A stretch of DNA of 64,000 nucleotides from contig CAWHVG010000005.1 in the NCBI GenBank assembly GCA_963832725.1, forward strand, positions 2,294,001 through 2,358,000, written 5' to 3'. Below are positions 46,417-56,637 of the stretch, one piece after another. Position 1 is the first letter of the stretch. Each line of letters starts with the position of its first letter. Below the pieces are notes generated by a model. The model did not search any database, was not told where the DNA came from, and saw only the letters and a list, made by a program, of their open reading frames with translations. The stretch comes from JAEZBP01 sp963832725. GTDB lineage: Bacteria > Myxococcota_A > Polyangia > Polyangiales > Sandaracinaceae. The translations under genes were made by a program, and so were the position numbers.

Positions 46417-47652
46417 ATGCGAGCCCTCCCCGCGCTCTCCCTCTCCGCGATCTGCCTCTTGGCCGCCCCAGCGGCCGCGCAGCCGGTGAGCTTCGATCGA
46501 GCCATCGCGTTCTCCGGGAGCACGCCGCTGGTCGAAGGCACCCGCCGCGCCCTCGAAGCCCGGCGCGCCGGCGACGAGGACATCGCCGGGACCGCGCGCT
46601 CCCTGCAGGTCACCGCCCAGCCCGGCATGCGGATCATGAGCGAGCAGGACCGTGGGTTCGAAGGGCAGATCACCATCAGCCAGACCTGGAATCTCGCGGA
46701 CCTGACCGGTGCCCGGCGCGTGGCGGCGGGAGTCGAGCGCGAGGTGCTCGACGCAGAGCGCCGCGCGGCTGCGCTGGCGGCCCGGCTGGAAGCCGCCCGC
46801 CGCTGGATCGACCTCTGGCAGGTCGCGGCGCTGCAGGAGGTGATCGGAGAGGAGCGCGCGCTGGCCGTTCGCACCCGCGAGCTCGCCGAGCGGGCCGTCC
46901 GGGCCGGCGTTCGCACCCGCGTCGACCAGGCCGAGGCCGAGGCCTACGCGGCGGAAGTCGCCCTGCGCGCGCTCTCGCTCGATGGCAGCCGACACGAGAC
47001 CTCCGTCGCGCTCGCCGTGGCCATGGGCCAGCCCCCGAACGCCGAGCTGGCCCCCTACGGCGAGCTCCCCGAGCCGATGCTCCCGCCCGATCCGGAGCGC
47101 CGGCTGGCGGACGTCGAGCGCCTGCCGACCGTAGCCGTCCATCGCCTCTCGGCCGCCGCGCAACGCGCCCACGAGGTGGAGGTCGCCGCGCAGTACGCGC
47201 CCCAGGTCTCCGTCGGCACCCAGGTCCAGCGGGAGTCGCCCTCCGGCTTCATCGTCGAGGGACTCCTGGGCATCACCCTGCCCACCTTCGACCGCGGGCA
47301 GCGCACCCGCTCGTCGGCGCTGGCGGAAGCGGAGCGGAGCGAAGGGCAGGGAGATCAGGCGCGCCTCGACGCACAGCGACAGCTGAGCCTTGCCATTCAC
47401 GACGTCGAGCACCAGCGAACCCAGGAGCACACCGTGAGCCAGACGCTCCTTCCCGCCTCGAACGACCTGGTCGAGCGCCGCGAGTCCGCGATGCAGACCG
47501 GCCAGGGGACGGTCTTCGAGCTGCTCGACGCCCGCCGGCGCCTGCTCGCAGCCCGAGCCCGCGTCGTCGAAGCCCGCGCCGCCCGCGCGTGGGCCGAGGT
47601 GCGGCTCTGGGTCCTGCTCGCCGAGCTCTCGCGCATGGGAGAGCACGCATGA
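46417..47652 (+). CDS. czcC: Outer-membrane efflux protein (TolC/CzcC-like)
   Basis: 411 residues starting MRALPALSLSAICLLAAPAA with a signal peptide ending AAAQ. The body is long amphipathic helices typical of TolC-type channels (RRAAALAARLEAARRWIDLW; ERALAVRTRELAERAVRAGV; VEHQRTQEHTVSQTLLPASN) with the OEP-type GVRTRVDQAEAEAYAAEVAL near residue 165 and a conserved C-terminal LLDARRRLLAARARV. It is the outer-membrane exit duct of a tripartite pump. Its stop overlaps the adaptor start (ATGA). An earlier in-frame ATG (46318) would spoil the signal peptide, so 46417 was chosen. The symbol reflects the CzcCBA-like arrangement, not proven substrate. Confidence 0.85.
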   Translation: MRALPALSLSAICLLAAPAAAQPVSFDRAIAFSGSTPLVEGTRRALEARRAGDEDIAGTARSLQVTAQPGMRIMSEQDRGFEGQITISQTWNLADLTGARRVAAGVEREVLDAERRAAALAARLEAARRWIDLWQVAALQEVIGEERALAVRTRELAERAVRAGVRTRVDQAEAEAYAAEVALRALSLDGSRHETSVALAVAMGQPPNAELAPYGELPEPMLPPDPERRLADVERLPTVAVHRLSAAAQRAHEVEVAAQYAPQVSVGTQVQRESPSGFIVEGLLGITLPTFDRGQRTRSSALAEAERSEGQGDQARLDAQRQLSLAIHDVEHQRTQEHTVSQTLLPASNDLVERRESAMQTGQGTVFELLDARRRLLAARARVVEARAARAWAEVRLWVLLAELSRMGEHA

Positions 47653-48713
47653 GATCGATCCTCACCGCGGCGCTCGCGATCGCGCTCTTCGGCTGCTCCG
47701 AGGAGCCGCCGCCCCAGCTCGCGCCCGAGTCCGAGGCGCCTTCGACGGGCGCGGCGCGCTGGGCGGCCGTCCGGCGCCCGGTCGACTCGACGCTCCTCGA
47801 GCACCCGGCCCACGTGATCGCCAATCCCGCCACCACCGGCGACGTCGGCCCGCCCTTCCGCGCCCGCGTGGTGCGGGTCCACGTCCAGGTCGGCCAGCAC
47901 GTCTCGGCCGGCGATCCGATCCTCGACGTGGTGATGCCCGAGGTGCTCGACGCCGCGGCCGCCGTCGAAGGCGCCAACGCCCGCATCGCCGCCCATGGCG
48001 AGCGCCGCCGAGAGCTGGAGGCGCTCCGCGCCGACGGCATGGTCGACTCCGCGCGCGTCTTCGAGCAGCGGGCCATCCTGGCCGAGCTGGAGGCATCGCG
48101 AGCGCGCGCCCTGGCCATCCTGCGAGCGGCCTCCGTCTCACCGAACCGCGCCTCGGCGCTGCTGAGGCGCGGGACCCTCGCGCTCGTCACGCCGACCGAA
48201 GGCGTGGTGCGCAGCCTGGACGCCCGGCCCGGCGAGATCCGCGATCCCGGCGCCAACCCCTTCGCGCAGATCGTCGGCGAGGGCTCCGCGCGCATCGAGG
48301 TCCGCTCCACCGAGCCGCTGCCCACCGACACCGCCGCTTCGTTCGAGGGCAGCGACGGAACCCACGTCCAGCTCGCGCAGGAGCCCATCGCTCACGTCGT
48401 GGACCCGGCCGACGGCACCCACGTGACCTGGCTGGCCCCGGCCAATCCGCACGCGGCGCTGTCCAACGGCCTCAGGGGTCGCGTCCGCCTGCGAATCGCC
48501 GACGAGAACGCCTGGGAGGTCCCTTCCACCGCGCTCGTCCCGGCCCCCGAAGGCATGTCGGTGCGCCGCCGCACGCCGGACGGCGCCGAGCCGGTCTCGG
48601 TCGAGGTGCTGGCCAGCTCCGGCGCCACCGCCATCGTGCACGGCCCTCTCCAGGAGGGCGACGAGGTGGCGGCCGCGCCGAGCGCCCTTTCGCGGGCGAC
48701 GGGCGGCCAGTGA
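47649..48713 (+). CDS. czcB: RND efflux periplasmic adaptor (CzcB-like), lipoprotein
   Basis: 354 residues with a lipoprotein signal MRSILTAALAIALFGCSEEP, so anchored to the inner membrane by lipid. Adaptor hallmarks: a lipoyl-like half GPPFRARVVRVHVQVGQHVS and GDPILDVVMPEV, a helical hairpin (EGANARIAAHGERRRELEAL...RAILAELEASRARALAIL), then the second lipoyl half (VTPTEGVVRSLDARPGEIRD) and a C-terminal beta barrel (WEVPSTALVPAPEGMSVRRR). It links the pump to the outer-membrane channel. Overlaps both neighbours (ATGA before, GTGA after), so the three genes are one unit. Confidence 0.88.
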   Translation: MRSILTAALAIALFGCSEEPPPQLAPESEAPSTGAARWAAVRRPVDSTLLEHPAHVIANPATTGDVGPPFRARVVRVHVQVGQHVSAGDPILDVVMPEVLDAAAAVEGANARIAAHGERRRELEALRADGMVDSARVFEQRAILAELEASRARALAILRAASVSPNRASALLRRGTLALVTPTEGVVRSLDARPGEIRDPGANPFAQIVGEGSARIEVRSTEPLPTDTAASFEGSDGTHVQLAQEPIAHVVDPADGTHVTWLAPANPHAALSNGLRGRVRLRIADENAWEVPSTALVPAPEGMSVRRRTPDGAEPVSVEVLASSGATAIVHGPLQEGDEVAAAPSALSRATGGQ

Positions 48714-51700
48714 GCGAGCCGGAGGAGCGCGGCGGGGTCATCGAGCGCCTGGTCGGCTCCGCCCTCTCCCACCACCGGCTGGTGCTCGTCCTGGTGGCCG
48801 GCCTGGCCGTGCTCGGTGTCTTCGGCGCGCTGAACATGCGCTTCGACGCGCTGCCCGACGTGACCGGCAAGCAGGTGGTGATCCTCACCCGCGCGCCCGG
48901 CCTCACCCCGGAAGAGGTCGAGCGGCTGGTCACCCGCCCCATCGAGGCCTCGATCGGCGGCGTGCCGGACCTGAAGACGCAGCGCAGCATCTCCCGCTAC
49001 GGCATCTCCTCGGTCACCGCCGTCTTCGAGGACGACGCCGATCTGCTGCGGGCGCGCCAGCTCGTCTCGGAGCGCGTGCAGATCGTGACCGGTGACCTGC
49101 CCGCCGGGGTGCAGGCGCCCGAGCTCGGCCCGCTGACGGGAGGCCTGGGCGAGAATCTATCACTTCACGCTCAGCTCCCAGTCACGCTCGCCCGCCGAGC
49201 TGCTCGAGCTGGCCAACCTCCGCGTGGCGCCGCTCCTGCGCGCCGCGCCCGGCATCGTCGAGGTCAACACCTGGGGCGGCGAGCAGCGCACGCTCGACGT
49301 CATCGGCAACCCGACCCGGATGGCGCGCCACCACGTGACGCTCATGGATCTGCAGCACGCCGTCCAACGCGCCACCGGGAACGCGCCGGGGGCCACGCTC
49401 GGCGCCGGCGACCGGGGCGTGCTCCTGCGCGGCCTGGCCTGGCCCGAAAGCCCAGCCGATCTCTCGGGCGGCATCGTCCGCCGGGACGGCGACTCCGTCG
49501 TGCGGATCGGCGACGTGGCCACGGTCGCGGTCGGCGCTCGCCCGCGCCTCGGCGCCGCCACCACCGACGGTCGCGGCGAGACCGTCTACGTGATGGTGCA
49601 GATGCGCATCGGCGCCAACGCGCTCGAGGTGCTCGACGGCGTCCACGCGCGCCTGCCGGCCGTGCGCGACGTGCTGCCGGAGGACGTGATCATCCACGAG
49701 GTCTACGACCGCGGCGACCTGGTGATGGCCACCCTGCACACGGTCGGCAAGAACCTCCTCGAGGGCGGCCTGCTCGTCATCGCCGTCCTCTTCATCATGC
49801 TCGGGAGCTTCCGGGCCGGCTTGCTCGTCGCCAGCGTCATCCCGCTCTCGATGCTGGCGGCCGCCGTCGGCATGGTCGCGTTCGACGTCCCCGGAAACCT
49901 GATGAGCCTCGGCGCGCTCGACTTCGGCCTCCTGGTCGACGGCGCGGTGGTGATGGTGGAGGCCGTCTTCCACGGCGCGCAGCACACCTCCGTCCGCCAC
50001 GAGCTCCGCGGCGCCACCCGCTCCATGGCGCGGCCGGTCTTCTACTCGGTGCTGATCATCGTGCTCGTCTACGTGCCCATCCTCAGCCTCGACGGCGTCG
50101 AGGGCACGATGTTCCGGCCGATGGCGATCACCGTCGTGCTGGCGCTCCTCGGGGCGCTGGTCCTCTCGCTGACCTACGTGCCGGCGATGGCGCGGGCGGT
50201 GCTCCGGGACCGCGACGTGCCCAAGCGCGATCCCTGGCCGGTGCGGATGGCGGAGCGCGCGTACGTGCCCGTGCTCTCCGCCGCACAGCGCCGGCCGCTG
50301 ATCGTGATGATCAGCGCCGGCGCGCTGCTGGCCATCGGCGTTTTCCTCTTCGCGCGGAGCGGGACCGCGTTCGTCCCCCAGCTCGACGAGGGCGATCTGG
50401 TGGTGCAGACGACGCGCTCCCCCGACATCCGCATCGAGGCCGCGGTGCGCGACGCGGGCGAGATGGAGCGCGCGCTCTCCCACATCCCGGAGATCACCCA
50501 GGTCGCCTCGCGCATCGGCAGCCCGGCCGTGGCGACCGACATCATGGGCCTCGAGCAGGCCGACGTCTTCGTCCGACTGAAACCCCGCGACGAATGGCGC
50601 GCGGGGCTGACCAAGAACCAGCTCATCGCCGAGATCGACGCCGCCATCGACAGCGGGGAGCCGGCATTCACGCAGCCGATCCAGATGCGCTTCAACGAGC
50701 TCCTCGGCGGCTCCGTGAGCGACGTGACATTGAGCATCTACGGCGAAGACCTGACCGAGCTGCGCACGCTCGCCGAGGCGGCGAAAGCGGCGATGACCGG
50801 CATCGATGGCAGCACCGACGTCCGCGTCTATTCACCGCCCGACGTGCCGATGCTCGAGGTGCGGCCCGATCCCTTCGCCGCGGCCCTGCACGGCTTCTCG
50901 TCCGACGACGTGCTGGCCTACGTGCAGTCGCTGAGGACCGGCATCGACTCCGGCGCGACCTACGACGGCCCGGTGCGCATCCCGGTGCGCGTCCGGATGG
51001 GCGGGATCGAAGACGCGTTCACGCTGGCGCACGCGCCGGTGCCGACGCCCAGCGGCAGCCTGATCGATCTGGGCCGGCTCGGCGAAGTGCGGAGCGTGGA
51101 GACGCCCTCGTTGGTCAACCGCCACGAAGCGCAGCGCCGGATCGTCGTCGGCTTCAACGTCCGCGGGCGCGATCTCGGCAGCGTGGTGGCGGACGCCGAG
51201 CGGGCGGTGACGGGGTCCTTGGAGATCCCCGCCGGCTACCGCCTGGTGTGGGGCGGCCAGTACGAGACCTTCGAGCGCGCCAAGGCGCGGCTGGCTATCG
51301 TCATCCCCGTGGTAATGGTGCTGATCGTGGCCATCCTCTTCTGGCTCTTCCGAGCCGTCCGCCCGACGTTGATCATCTTCCTCAACGTGCCCTTCGCGGC
51401 CGTCGGCGGGATGATCGCGCTGGCCCTCCGCGGACTCCCCGTGTCCATCTCGGCGGCGGTCGGGTTCATCGCGCTGAGCGGCATCGCCGTCTTGAACGGC
51501 GTCGTCTTGATGAGCCGCTTGCAGCAAGCGGAAGCGGAGGGCCTGTCGCCGCGCGAAGCCGCGCACACCGCGGCCCACTCGCGGATGCGACCCGTGTTGA
51601 TGACCGCCATGGTGGCGGCGCTCGGCTTCGTCCCCATGATGCTGGCGACGGGCGTCGGCGCCGAAGTGCAACGCCCCCTCGCGACCGTCGTCGTCGGCGG

Positions 51701-51800
51701 CCTGCTGACCTCGACCATCCTCACCCTGGTCATCGTCCCGGCGATCTACACCTGGTTGCCCCGCCTCCGCCCCAAGGAGCCCGAGCCCGAGCTCGATTGA
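48710..51800 (+). CDS. czcA: Heavy-metal RND efflux pump (CzcA/CusA family)
   Basis: 1029 residues, twelve transmembrane helices and two large periplasmic loops. The HME-RND signature on helix 4, ALDFGLLVDGAVVMVEA, carries the Asp-Asp-Glu proton relay of the CzcA (Zn/Co/Cd/Ni) branch rather than the CusA pattern. Other markers: MRFDALPDVTGKQVVILTRA, GLTPEEVERLVTRPIE and GFIALSGIAVLNGVVLMSRL. An extra A at 49153-49157 (GATC read as GAATC) breaks the frame after GGLGE; without it 1030 codons remain. The start GTG overlaps the adaptor's stop. It exports divalent metals by proton antiport; exact metal not determinable from sequence. Confidence 0.92.
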
Positions 51801-51821
51801 GCATCTCCGACCGTGGCGAGG

Positions 51822-51858
51822 GGCCCAAAATCGCATCTGAAGATCGCGATTTTGGGCC
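51822..51858 (+). terminator. Strong inverted repeat after the RND gene
   Basis: Perfect 13-bp arms GGCCCAAAATCGC / GCGATTTTGGGCC with an 11-nt loop, starting 21 bp after the RND stop. The TTTT is inside the stem rather than trailing it, so termination is likely but not certain. A further partial copy (GATCGCAATC) follows at about 51862. Confidence 0.55.
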
Positions 51859-52061
51859 AAAGATCGCAATCTGCTGCGAAAGGGGCGTGGCGGGAACATC
51901 GAGGAGCCCGGGAGACGCCGCGAACGCTGCGGCCCGGCCGTCCAATCTCGGAAGGAGGGCTCGATTCGATCGCGTGCCCCGAGCACGGCGGTCGGCGGCC
52001 GCTCGCGTTCCGGGACGGAAAGGGCGCACCCGTCGCGGCGAGTGGGCGATGATGGGGCGCC

Positions 52062-53450
52062 GTGAACACGAAGACGTCCCGAGGCCAGGGGATCCGGTGC
52101 TCGAGCTGCGGCGGGACGTTTCCGCTGCAGACGCTCGCCGCCGCCGTGCTGTGTCCGTACTGCGGTGCCCAGCAATCGCTGGCGGGCACCGCGATCCGGC
52201 GGGTGCAGCAGTACCGGCACGACGTGTTCGCCGAGATGCGCGCCGCCGACGCCGACCGGCAGCAAGCCTCGACGTGGAGCCAGTGGACCAGCGGCGGGTC
52301 GCAGATCTGGATGATGATCGTCCCGCTGACCTTCCTACTGCCCTTTTGCATCTCGGTGCCGACCATGCTGCTGGCGATGGGGCACGTGGCGTTGCCACCG
52401 GCGATCTCGAACGTCCTTGGCAACGTCGGCGGCCTTTGCACGACGTTCGTGGTGATGGCCGCGCTCGGCGCTTCGAGCTGGATGCGATCTCGACAGAAAC
52501 GCGGGGCGTCGCAGCGCGGTCCGAGCGTCGCGAGCAAGGTCGCCTGCCCCCACTGCGGCGCGCCCAATCGACTGGTCGCGGGCGAGCACGTACACACCTG
52601 CAGCTACTGCGGCGGCGCGCTCATGCCCTCCAAGACGGTGATGGTGCAGAGCCTCGACGCCGTGCGCGCGGAGCGGCGACGCGCGGCGCTGGAGCGCTAC
52701 CGCGCCGAGCGCCACGGGATGATGAACGCGGGCGCCTCCAGCCGAACGACGATGCGGCTCGCTCCGCTCTACTACGTCGTCCCCTTCGCCCCGATGTCGC
52801 TCTTCTGCCTGGTCGGGATCCTCGGCGCCGCGAAAGAGACACAGGCGTTCTGGCCGCTGCTCGCGGTCGCGGTGATGGTGGTCAGCCTCGTGGCCGGCGC
52901 GCTCGGGCTGGTGGCGCTCCGCTGGTGGCGACGGCGGGAGAGCTGGCGCCGCGGCCTGGCCCAGCTCGCGACGCAGTTCCATGGCCGCGCGTCCACGCAG
53001 ATCGCCGATCTGGTGAGCTGGCTCGACACCTACTGGGCCGGCCCCTTCGACGTCCGAAAGCTCCTCGGAGGCCCGCGCTTCGCGGTGGTCGCGCTCGACG
53101 CGTGGGGCTACTCCGGCGTGCTGGCGCTTTCGCCGGCGCGGATGCTCCTCGACACATCGAACGCCTATCCGACCTACGCGCAGGTGGTGCTGGCCGGATG
53201 GGTGCCGAGCGCGACGGAGGGCCACGGATCGCCGCCAATCGGCGACGCGGCACGGGCGACGCTCGGCTGGTTGGAGGCGGCCGGCTTCTCGGTCTCGTTC
53301 GAGGAAGCCGGCGTCGTCGCGTCAGCGCTGCCGTGGGTGATCGAGCGCCTGCGCCGCCAGCCCGACGTCGTCGGACAGCTCGCGCCGGTCGTGGCCCACG
53401 TGGTCCGGCTCGCGTACGAGCTCGGCGTGCAGCCCGTCACCTCGACATGA
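52062..53450 (+). CDS. Membrane protein with two zinc ribbons (462 aa)
   Basis: From GTG 52062. An N-terminal zinc ribbon (IRCSSCGGTFPLQTLAAAVL, then CPYCGAQQ) is followed by a hydrophobic pair (MMIVPLTFLLPFCISVPTML; NVGGLCTTFVVMAALGASSW). A second ribbon (VACPHCGAPNRLVAGEHVHT, then CSYCGGAL) precedes two more helices (YYVVPFAPMSLFCLVGILGA; LAVAVMVVSLVAGALGLVAL). A soluble C-terminal domain of about 170 residues has WLDTYWAGPFDVRKLLGGPR and AVVALDAWGYSGVLALSPAR. Family not recognised. A sensor or membrane-protein assembly role is only a guess. Complete, single gene. Confidence 0.78.
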   Translation: MNTKTSRGQGIRCSSCGGTFPLQTLAAAVLCPYCGAQQSLAGTAIRRVQQYRHDVFAEMRAADADRQQASTWSQWTSGGSQIWMMIVPLTFLLPFCISVPTMLLAMGHVALPPAISNVLGNVGGLCTTFVVMAALGASSWMRSRQKRGASQRGPSVASKVACPHCGAPNRLVAGEHVHTCSYCGGALMPSKTVMVQSLDAVRAERRRAALERYRAERHGMMNAGASSRTTMRLAPLYYVVPFAPMSLFCLVGILGAAKETQAFWPLLAVAVMVVSLVAGALGLVALRWWRRRESWRRGLAQLATQFHGRASTQIADLVSWLDTYWAGPFDVRKLLGGPRFAVVALDAWGYSGVLALSPARMLLDTSNAYPTYAQVVLAGWVPSATEGHGSPPIGDAARATLGWLEAAGFSVSFEEAGVVASALPWVIERLRRQPDVVGQLAPVVAHVVRLAYELGVQPVTST

Positions 53451-53715
53451 CGGGGCAGCGAGCGCGCGACGCGTCGTTCACGACGAGCCCGCCCGCGAGC
53501 GAGCGACGGCTTCGGTGAGGTCGGCTCGTTTCTGCGCCTCCGACGGCGATGGTCTCGCTCCAGCGCTGCTCGGCATCGTCGCACCGCCGGAGCGCGCTCG
53601 TCCGAGCTCGCGCTGACGCCGCGCTCACTGTTCCCCCACTGGAACAGTTCATCCCGCGACCGGCCCGTTGTAGCGCCGAGATCGCTCCTTAGGTTGGCCG
53701 TGTCAGGAGGAAACG

Positions 53716-54601
53716 ATGACGGTACGAGAGAATCAGTCGGGTCGTCGGCGCGCACCGGCAGCACGAAGGCGGTGGGTTCGTGGTGCGGCGGCCCTTTCCC
53801 GGGCCCGCGCTGGACATCGCGGACCCTTTCCTGCTCCTCGACGAGATGGGTCCGGTCGCGTACGGCCCCGGCGAGGCCATCGGCGCGCCGGACCATCCGC
53901 ACCGCGGGTTCGAGACGGTGAGCTACATCCTCGAGGGCGAGCTCGAGCACGAGGACTCGGCCGGACATCACGGGATCATCGGCGCCGGCGACGTGCAGTG
54001 GATGACAGCAGGCGCCGGCATCGTGCACTCGGAGATGCCCTCGCGCGCCATCCGCGAAAAGGGCGGGCGCGTCCACGGCTTCCAGGTGTGGGTGAACCTG
54101 CCGGCGAAGCTGAAGATGTCGCGGCCGCGCTATCAGGAGGTGCCTTCGAGCCGCATCCCCGAGGCGACGAGCGAAGACGGGCGCGCCACGGTGCGCGTGG
54201 TCGCCGGCGAGGCGCTGGGCGCGCGGGCGGTGATCGACACGAACACGGCCATCGTGTTCCAGGATTGGACGTTGGAGCCCGGCGCCGACGTGACCATCCC
54301 GCTCGGCGCGGATCATCGCGCGTACGTCTACGTCTTCGGCGGTCGCGCGCAGCTCGGCGACCCGCCGCGAGCGGTGGAGGACGGACAGCTCGCCGTGCTC
54401 GGCGAGGGGGACGCGATCCGGCTGCGCGGGAGTGACTCCGGCACGGCGCGCCTGCTGCTCTTGGCGGGTGTGCCGCTAAGCGAGCCGGTCGCCCACTACG
54501 GCCCCTTCGTGATGAACACGCGGAGCGAGCTGCTCCAAGCCGTACAGGACTTCCAGTCCGGCCGGATGGGCGAGATCACCCGCACCGCGCGCACCGATTG
54601 A
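53716..54601 (+). CDS. Pirin-family bicupin protein
   Basis: 294 residues. The iron-binding cupin pattern is present: GAPDHPHRGFETVSYILEGE (two His), GAGDVQWMTAGAGIVHSEMP (His and Glu), and the second cupin VYVFGGRAQL with PFVMNTRSELLQAVQDFQSG at the end. Some pirins show quercetinase activity; others act as redox-sensing cofactors. An extra A at 53730-53734 (GATC read as GAATC) shifts the frame five codons after the start, so a naive reading would begin at 53780; correcting it gives the N-terminus MTVREISRVV and 295 codons. GGAGG precedes ATG 53716. It converges on the aldehyde dehydrogenase gene. Confidence 0.9.
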
Positions 54602-54704
54602 GCGCGCGCGCCGAGCGGTTCCGAGCCGCTCGGGCCTTCGCTCGGATCGAAGCGCGAGCACGCGTCGAGCCGCCGCCCTGCAGGACGGCGGCTCGGCGCG
54701 TCGA

Positions 54705-56215
54705 TCAGAGCGTCACGCCGGGCAAGAGCGCGCTCTTGTCGAGCGGCTTGTCGTTCTCCAGCGAGGCGACCGGGTAGGTGCAATAGTAGACGCTGAAAAG
54801 GGCGGCCGGGTGACCGTTGCCGCTCTTCTTCATGCCTCCGAAGGGCAGCTTGCTGCTGGCGCCGACGGTGGAGCGGTTCCAGTTGATGACGCCCGCGCGC
54901 ACGCCGCGCACGACGTCGAGGTAGCGGGCTTCGTCGGCGGTGAAGACCGAGCAGGCCAAGCCGTACTCGGTGTCCTCGGCCAGCGCGATGGCCTCCTCCG
55001 GCGTGTCGACGGTGTAGATGCAGGTGTCGGGCGCGAAGAGCTCCTCGCGCTGGTAGCGGCTCTTCGGATCGGCGGCGCTCACCCGGTGCACGCTCGGCCG
55101 CACGTACGCCGCGTTCGCCTTCGGCGGCGACGGATTCGAAGCCACCCCGCACCAGCGTCTCGGCGCCCTCCTCGTCCGCCACCTTCTGCCAGGCGTCGAA
55201 CTGCTCCGCCGCCTTTCGATCGACGAGCGGGCCCATGAAGACGTTCGGGTCGTGCTGCACGCCGCTCTTCAGCTTCCGCGTGGCCTCCGCCAGCGCTTCA
55301 GCGAAGCGGTCGGCGATGCCCCGCTGGCAGATGACTCGGCTCGACGCGGTGCAGCGCTGGCCGCTGGTCAAGAACGCGCTCGTCAGCACCTCGTAGACCG
55401 CGAGCTCGAAGGGCGCGTCGTCGAGCACGATGGTCGGGTTCTTCCCGCCCATCTCGAGCGCGGTGATCTTCCAGTGCTGCTCGAGCGCGAGCTTCTCGAT
55501 GTGCATCCCGACCTCGGTGCTGCCGGTGAAGAGCACACCGTCGACGCTCCGGTGGCCGACCAGCCGATCGGCGTGGCGACCGGGCACCTGCACCAGGTTG
55601 AACACGCCGGGCGGGAAGCCGGCCGCGTCGATGCACTCGGCCATGATCTCGGGCCACGCCGGGCGTGTAGCTCGCCGGCTTGAACACGACGGTGTTGCCG
55701 GTCGCCAGCGCCGGCACGATGTGGCCGTTCGGCAGATGCGCCGGGAAGTTGAAGGGCCCGACGACGGCCATGACCCCGCGCGGCAGGTAGCGGACGCGAC
55801 CGACCACGCCTTCCGGCGTCACGTCCTCGATGAGGCGCATGCCGTCCTTCAGCGTGATCGGCACCTTGCCGGCGACCGCCTTGGCCTCCGTGCGCGCCTC
55901 CCAGAGCACCTTGCCCATCTCGCGGCTGATGCACTGCGCCAATCGCTCGGCGTTCTTCGTGACCGCCTCGGCGTAGCGCGTCAGGTACGCGGCGCGCTCT
56001 TCGAAGGGCATGCGGCTCCAGCCCGTGAACGCGCGACGCGCGGCGCCGACCGCCTCGTCGATCGCGTCGGCCCGCCACGGGAACTCGCCGACCACGTCGT
56101 CGGGGTCGCCGGGGTTTTGGCTGCGGATGACGCCCTCCGGATTCTCGGGGATCCGAAACGCGCCGTCGATGTAGTTGCCTCGCACTTCGAAGGCGTCCCA
56201 GGTGAAATCGCTCAT
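54705..56215 (-). CDS. Aldehyde dehydrogenase (AstD-like)
   Basis: 502 residues. NAD(P)-dependent oxidation of an aldehyde to an acid. Landmarks: VVGPFNFPAHLPNGHIVPAL (Rossmann entry), FTGSTEVGMHI, catalytic Glu in ITALEMGGKNPTIV, catalytic Cys in FLTSGQRCTASSRVI, and INWNRSTVGASSKLPFGGMK. The GSTEVG and GASSKLPFGG pattern fits succinylglutamate semialdehyde dehydrogenase, but no arginine-succinyl genes are near, so the substrate stays open. Frame breaks lie near 55650 (beside GATCTC) and at 55133-55137 (GATC read as GATTC); removing two bases gives 503 codons. Single gene on this strand. Confidence 0.9.
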
Positions 56216-56637
56216 GGGAGCCGTGCTAGAGGCCCGCGCGCAGAATCGCAACCCTTTCGAACGCGCTCGCTCATTGGTCCACCCTCATTGGTCCACCCTC
56301 GGTGCTGTCGAGTCGTCTCGGGTTACCGTGACTCGATGCTCCGGGTGCCGCCTCACGGACAGCCACGCTCGCTTGCTGCTCGACAGCCCCTTTGAGACCC
56401 GCTGCCGCCGCACCCCCGAGCAGCTGCTCGAGCGCGTGCATGCCGCGCCTGCAGACCGTGCCGGCGAGCTCGGAGCTCGATTCCTCGAGGCAAAGACCAC
56501 CCCCACGCCATCCGCATCCTCGCCCGCGCGTGGCTGCGCGTACTCTGACGATGCTGAGTCGACGGCGTCGAGCACGACCACCTCTCCGCGCACGCCCTCA
56601 ACGTCGCCTGATCGCAGAGAGGTTGACACAGGGAGTC
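56216..56637 (+). other. Insertion-sequence graveyard between ALDH and IS91 remnant
   Basis: 422 bp without an intact gene. It holds a doubled CTCATTGGTCCACC (about 56270-56297), the IS110-type fragment at 56486-56548, and 3' to it a short VEHDHLSAHALNVA-like reading (56568-56612). It looks like the decayed tail of one or two transposons. Confidence 0.45.
56486..56548 (+). pseudogene. Short IS110-type transposase fragment
   Basis: Twenty codons plus a stop that include KDHPHAIRILARAW, a sequence typical of the C-terminal part of IS110/IS116-family transposases. Nothing upstream can be joined to it with confidence. Remnant only. Confidence 0.4.

Noticed and set aside
51822..51858. Classical rho-independent terminator with U-tail
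   Set aside because: The inverted repeat is real but the T run is inside the stem; kept as a probable, not a classical, terminator.
48710..53518. 1602-codon plus-strand frame
   Set aside because: Only its start belongs to the RND pump; after 49153 the true frame is shifted and the remainder is an Arg/Pro-rich shadow running over the next gene.
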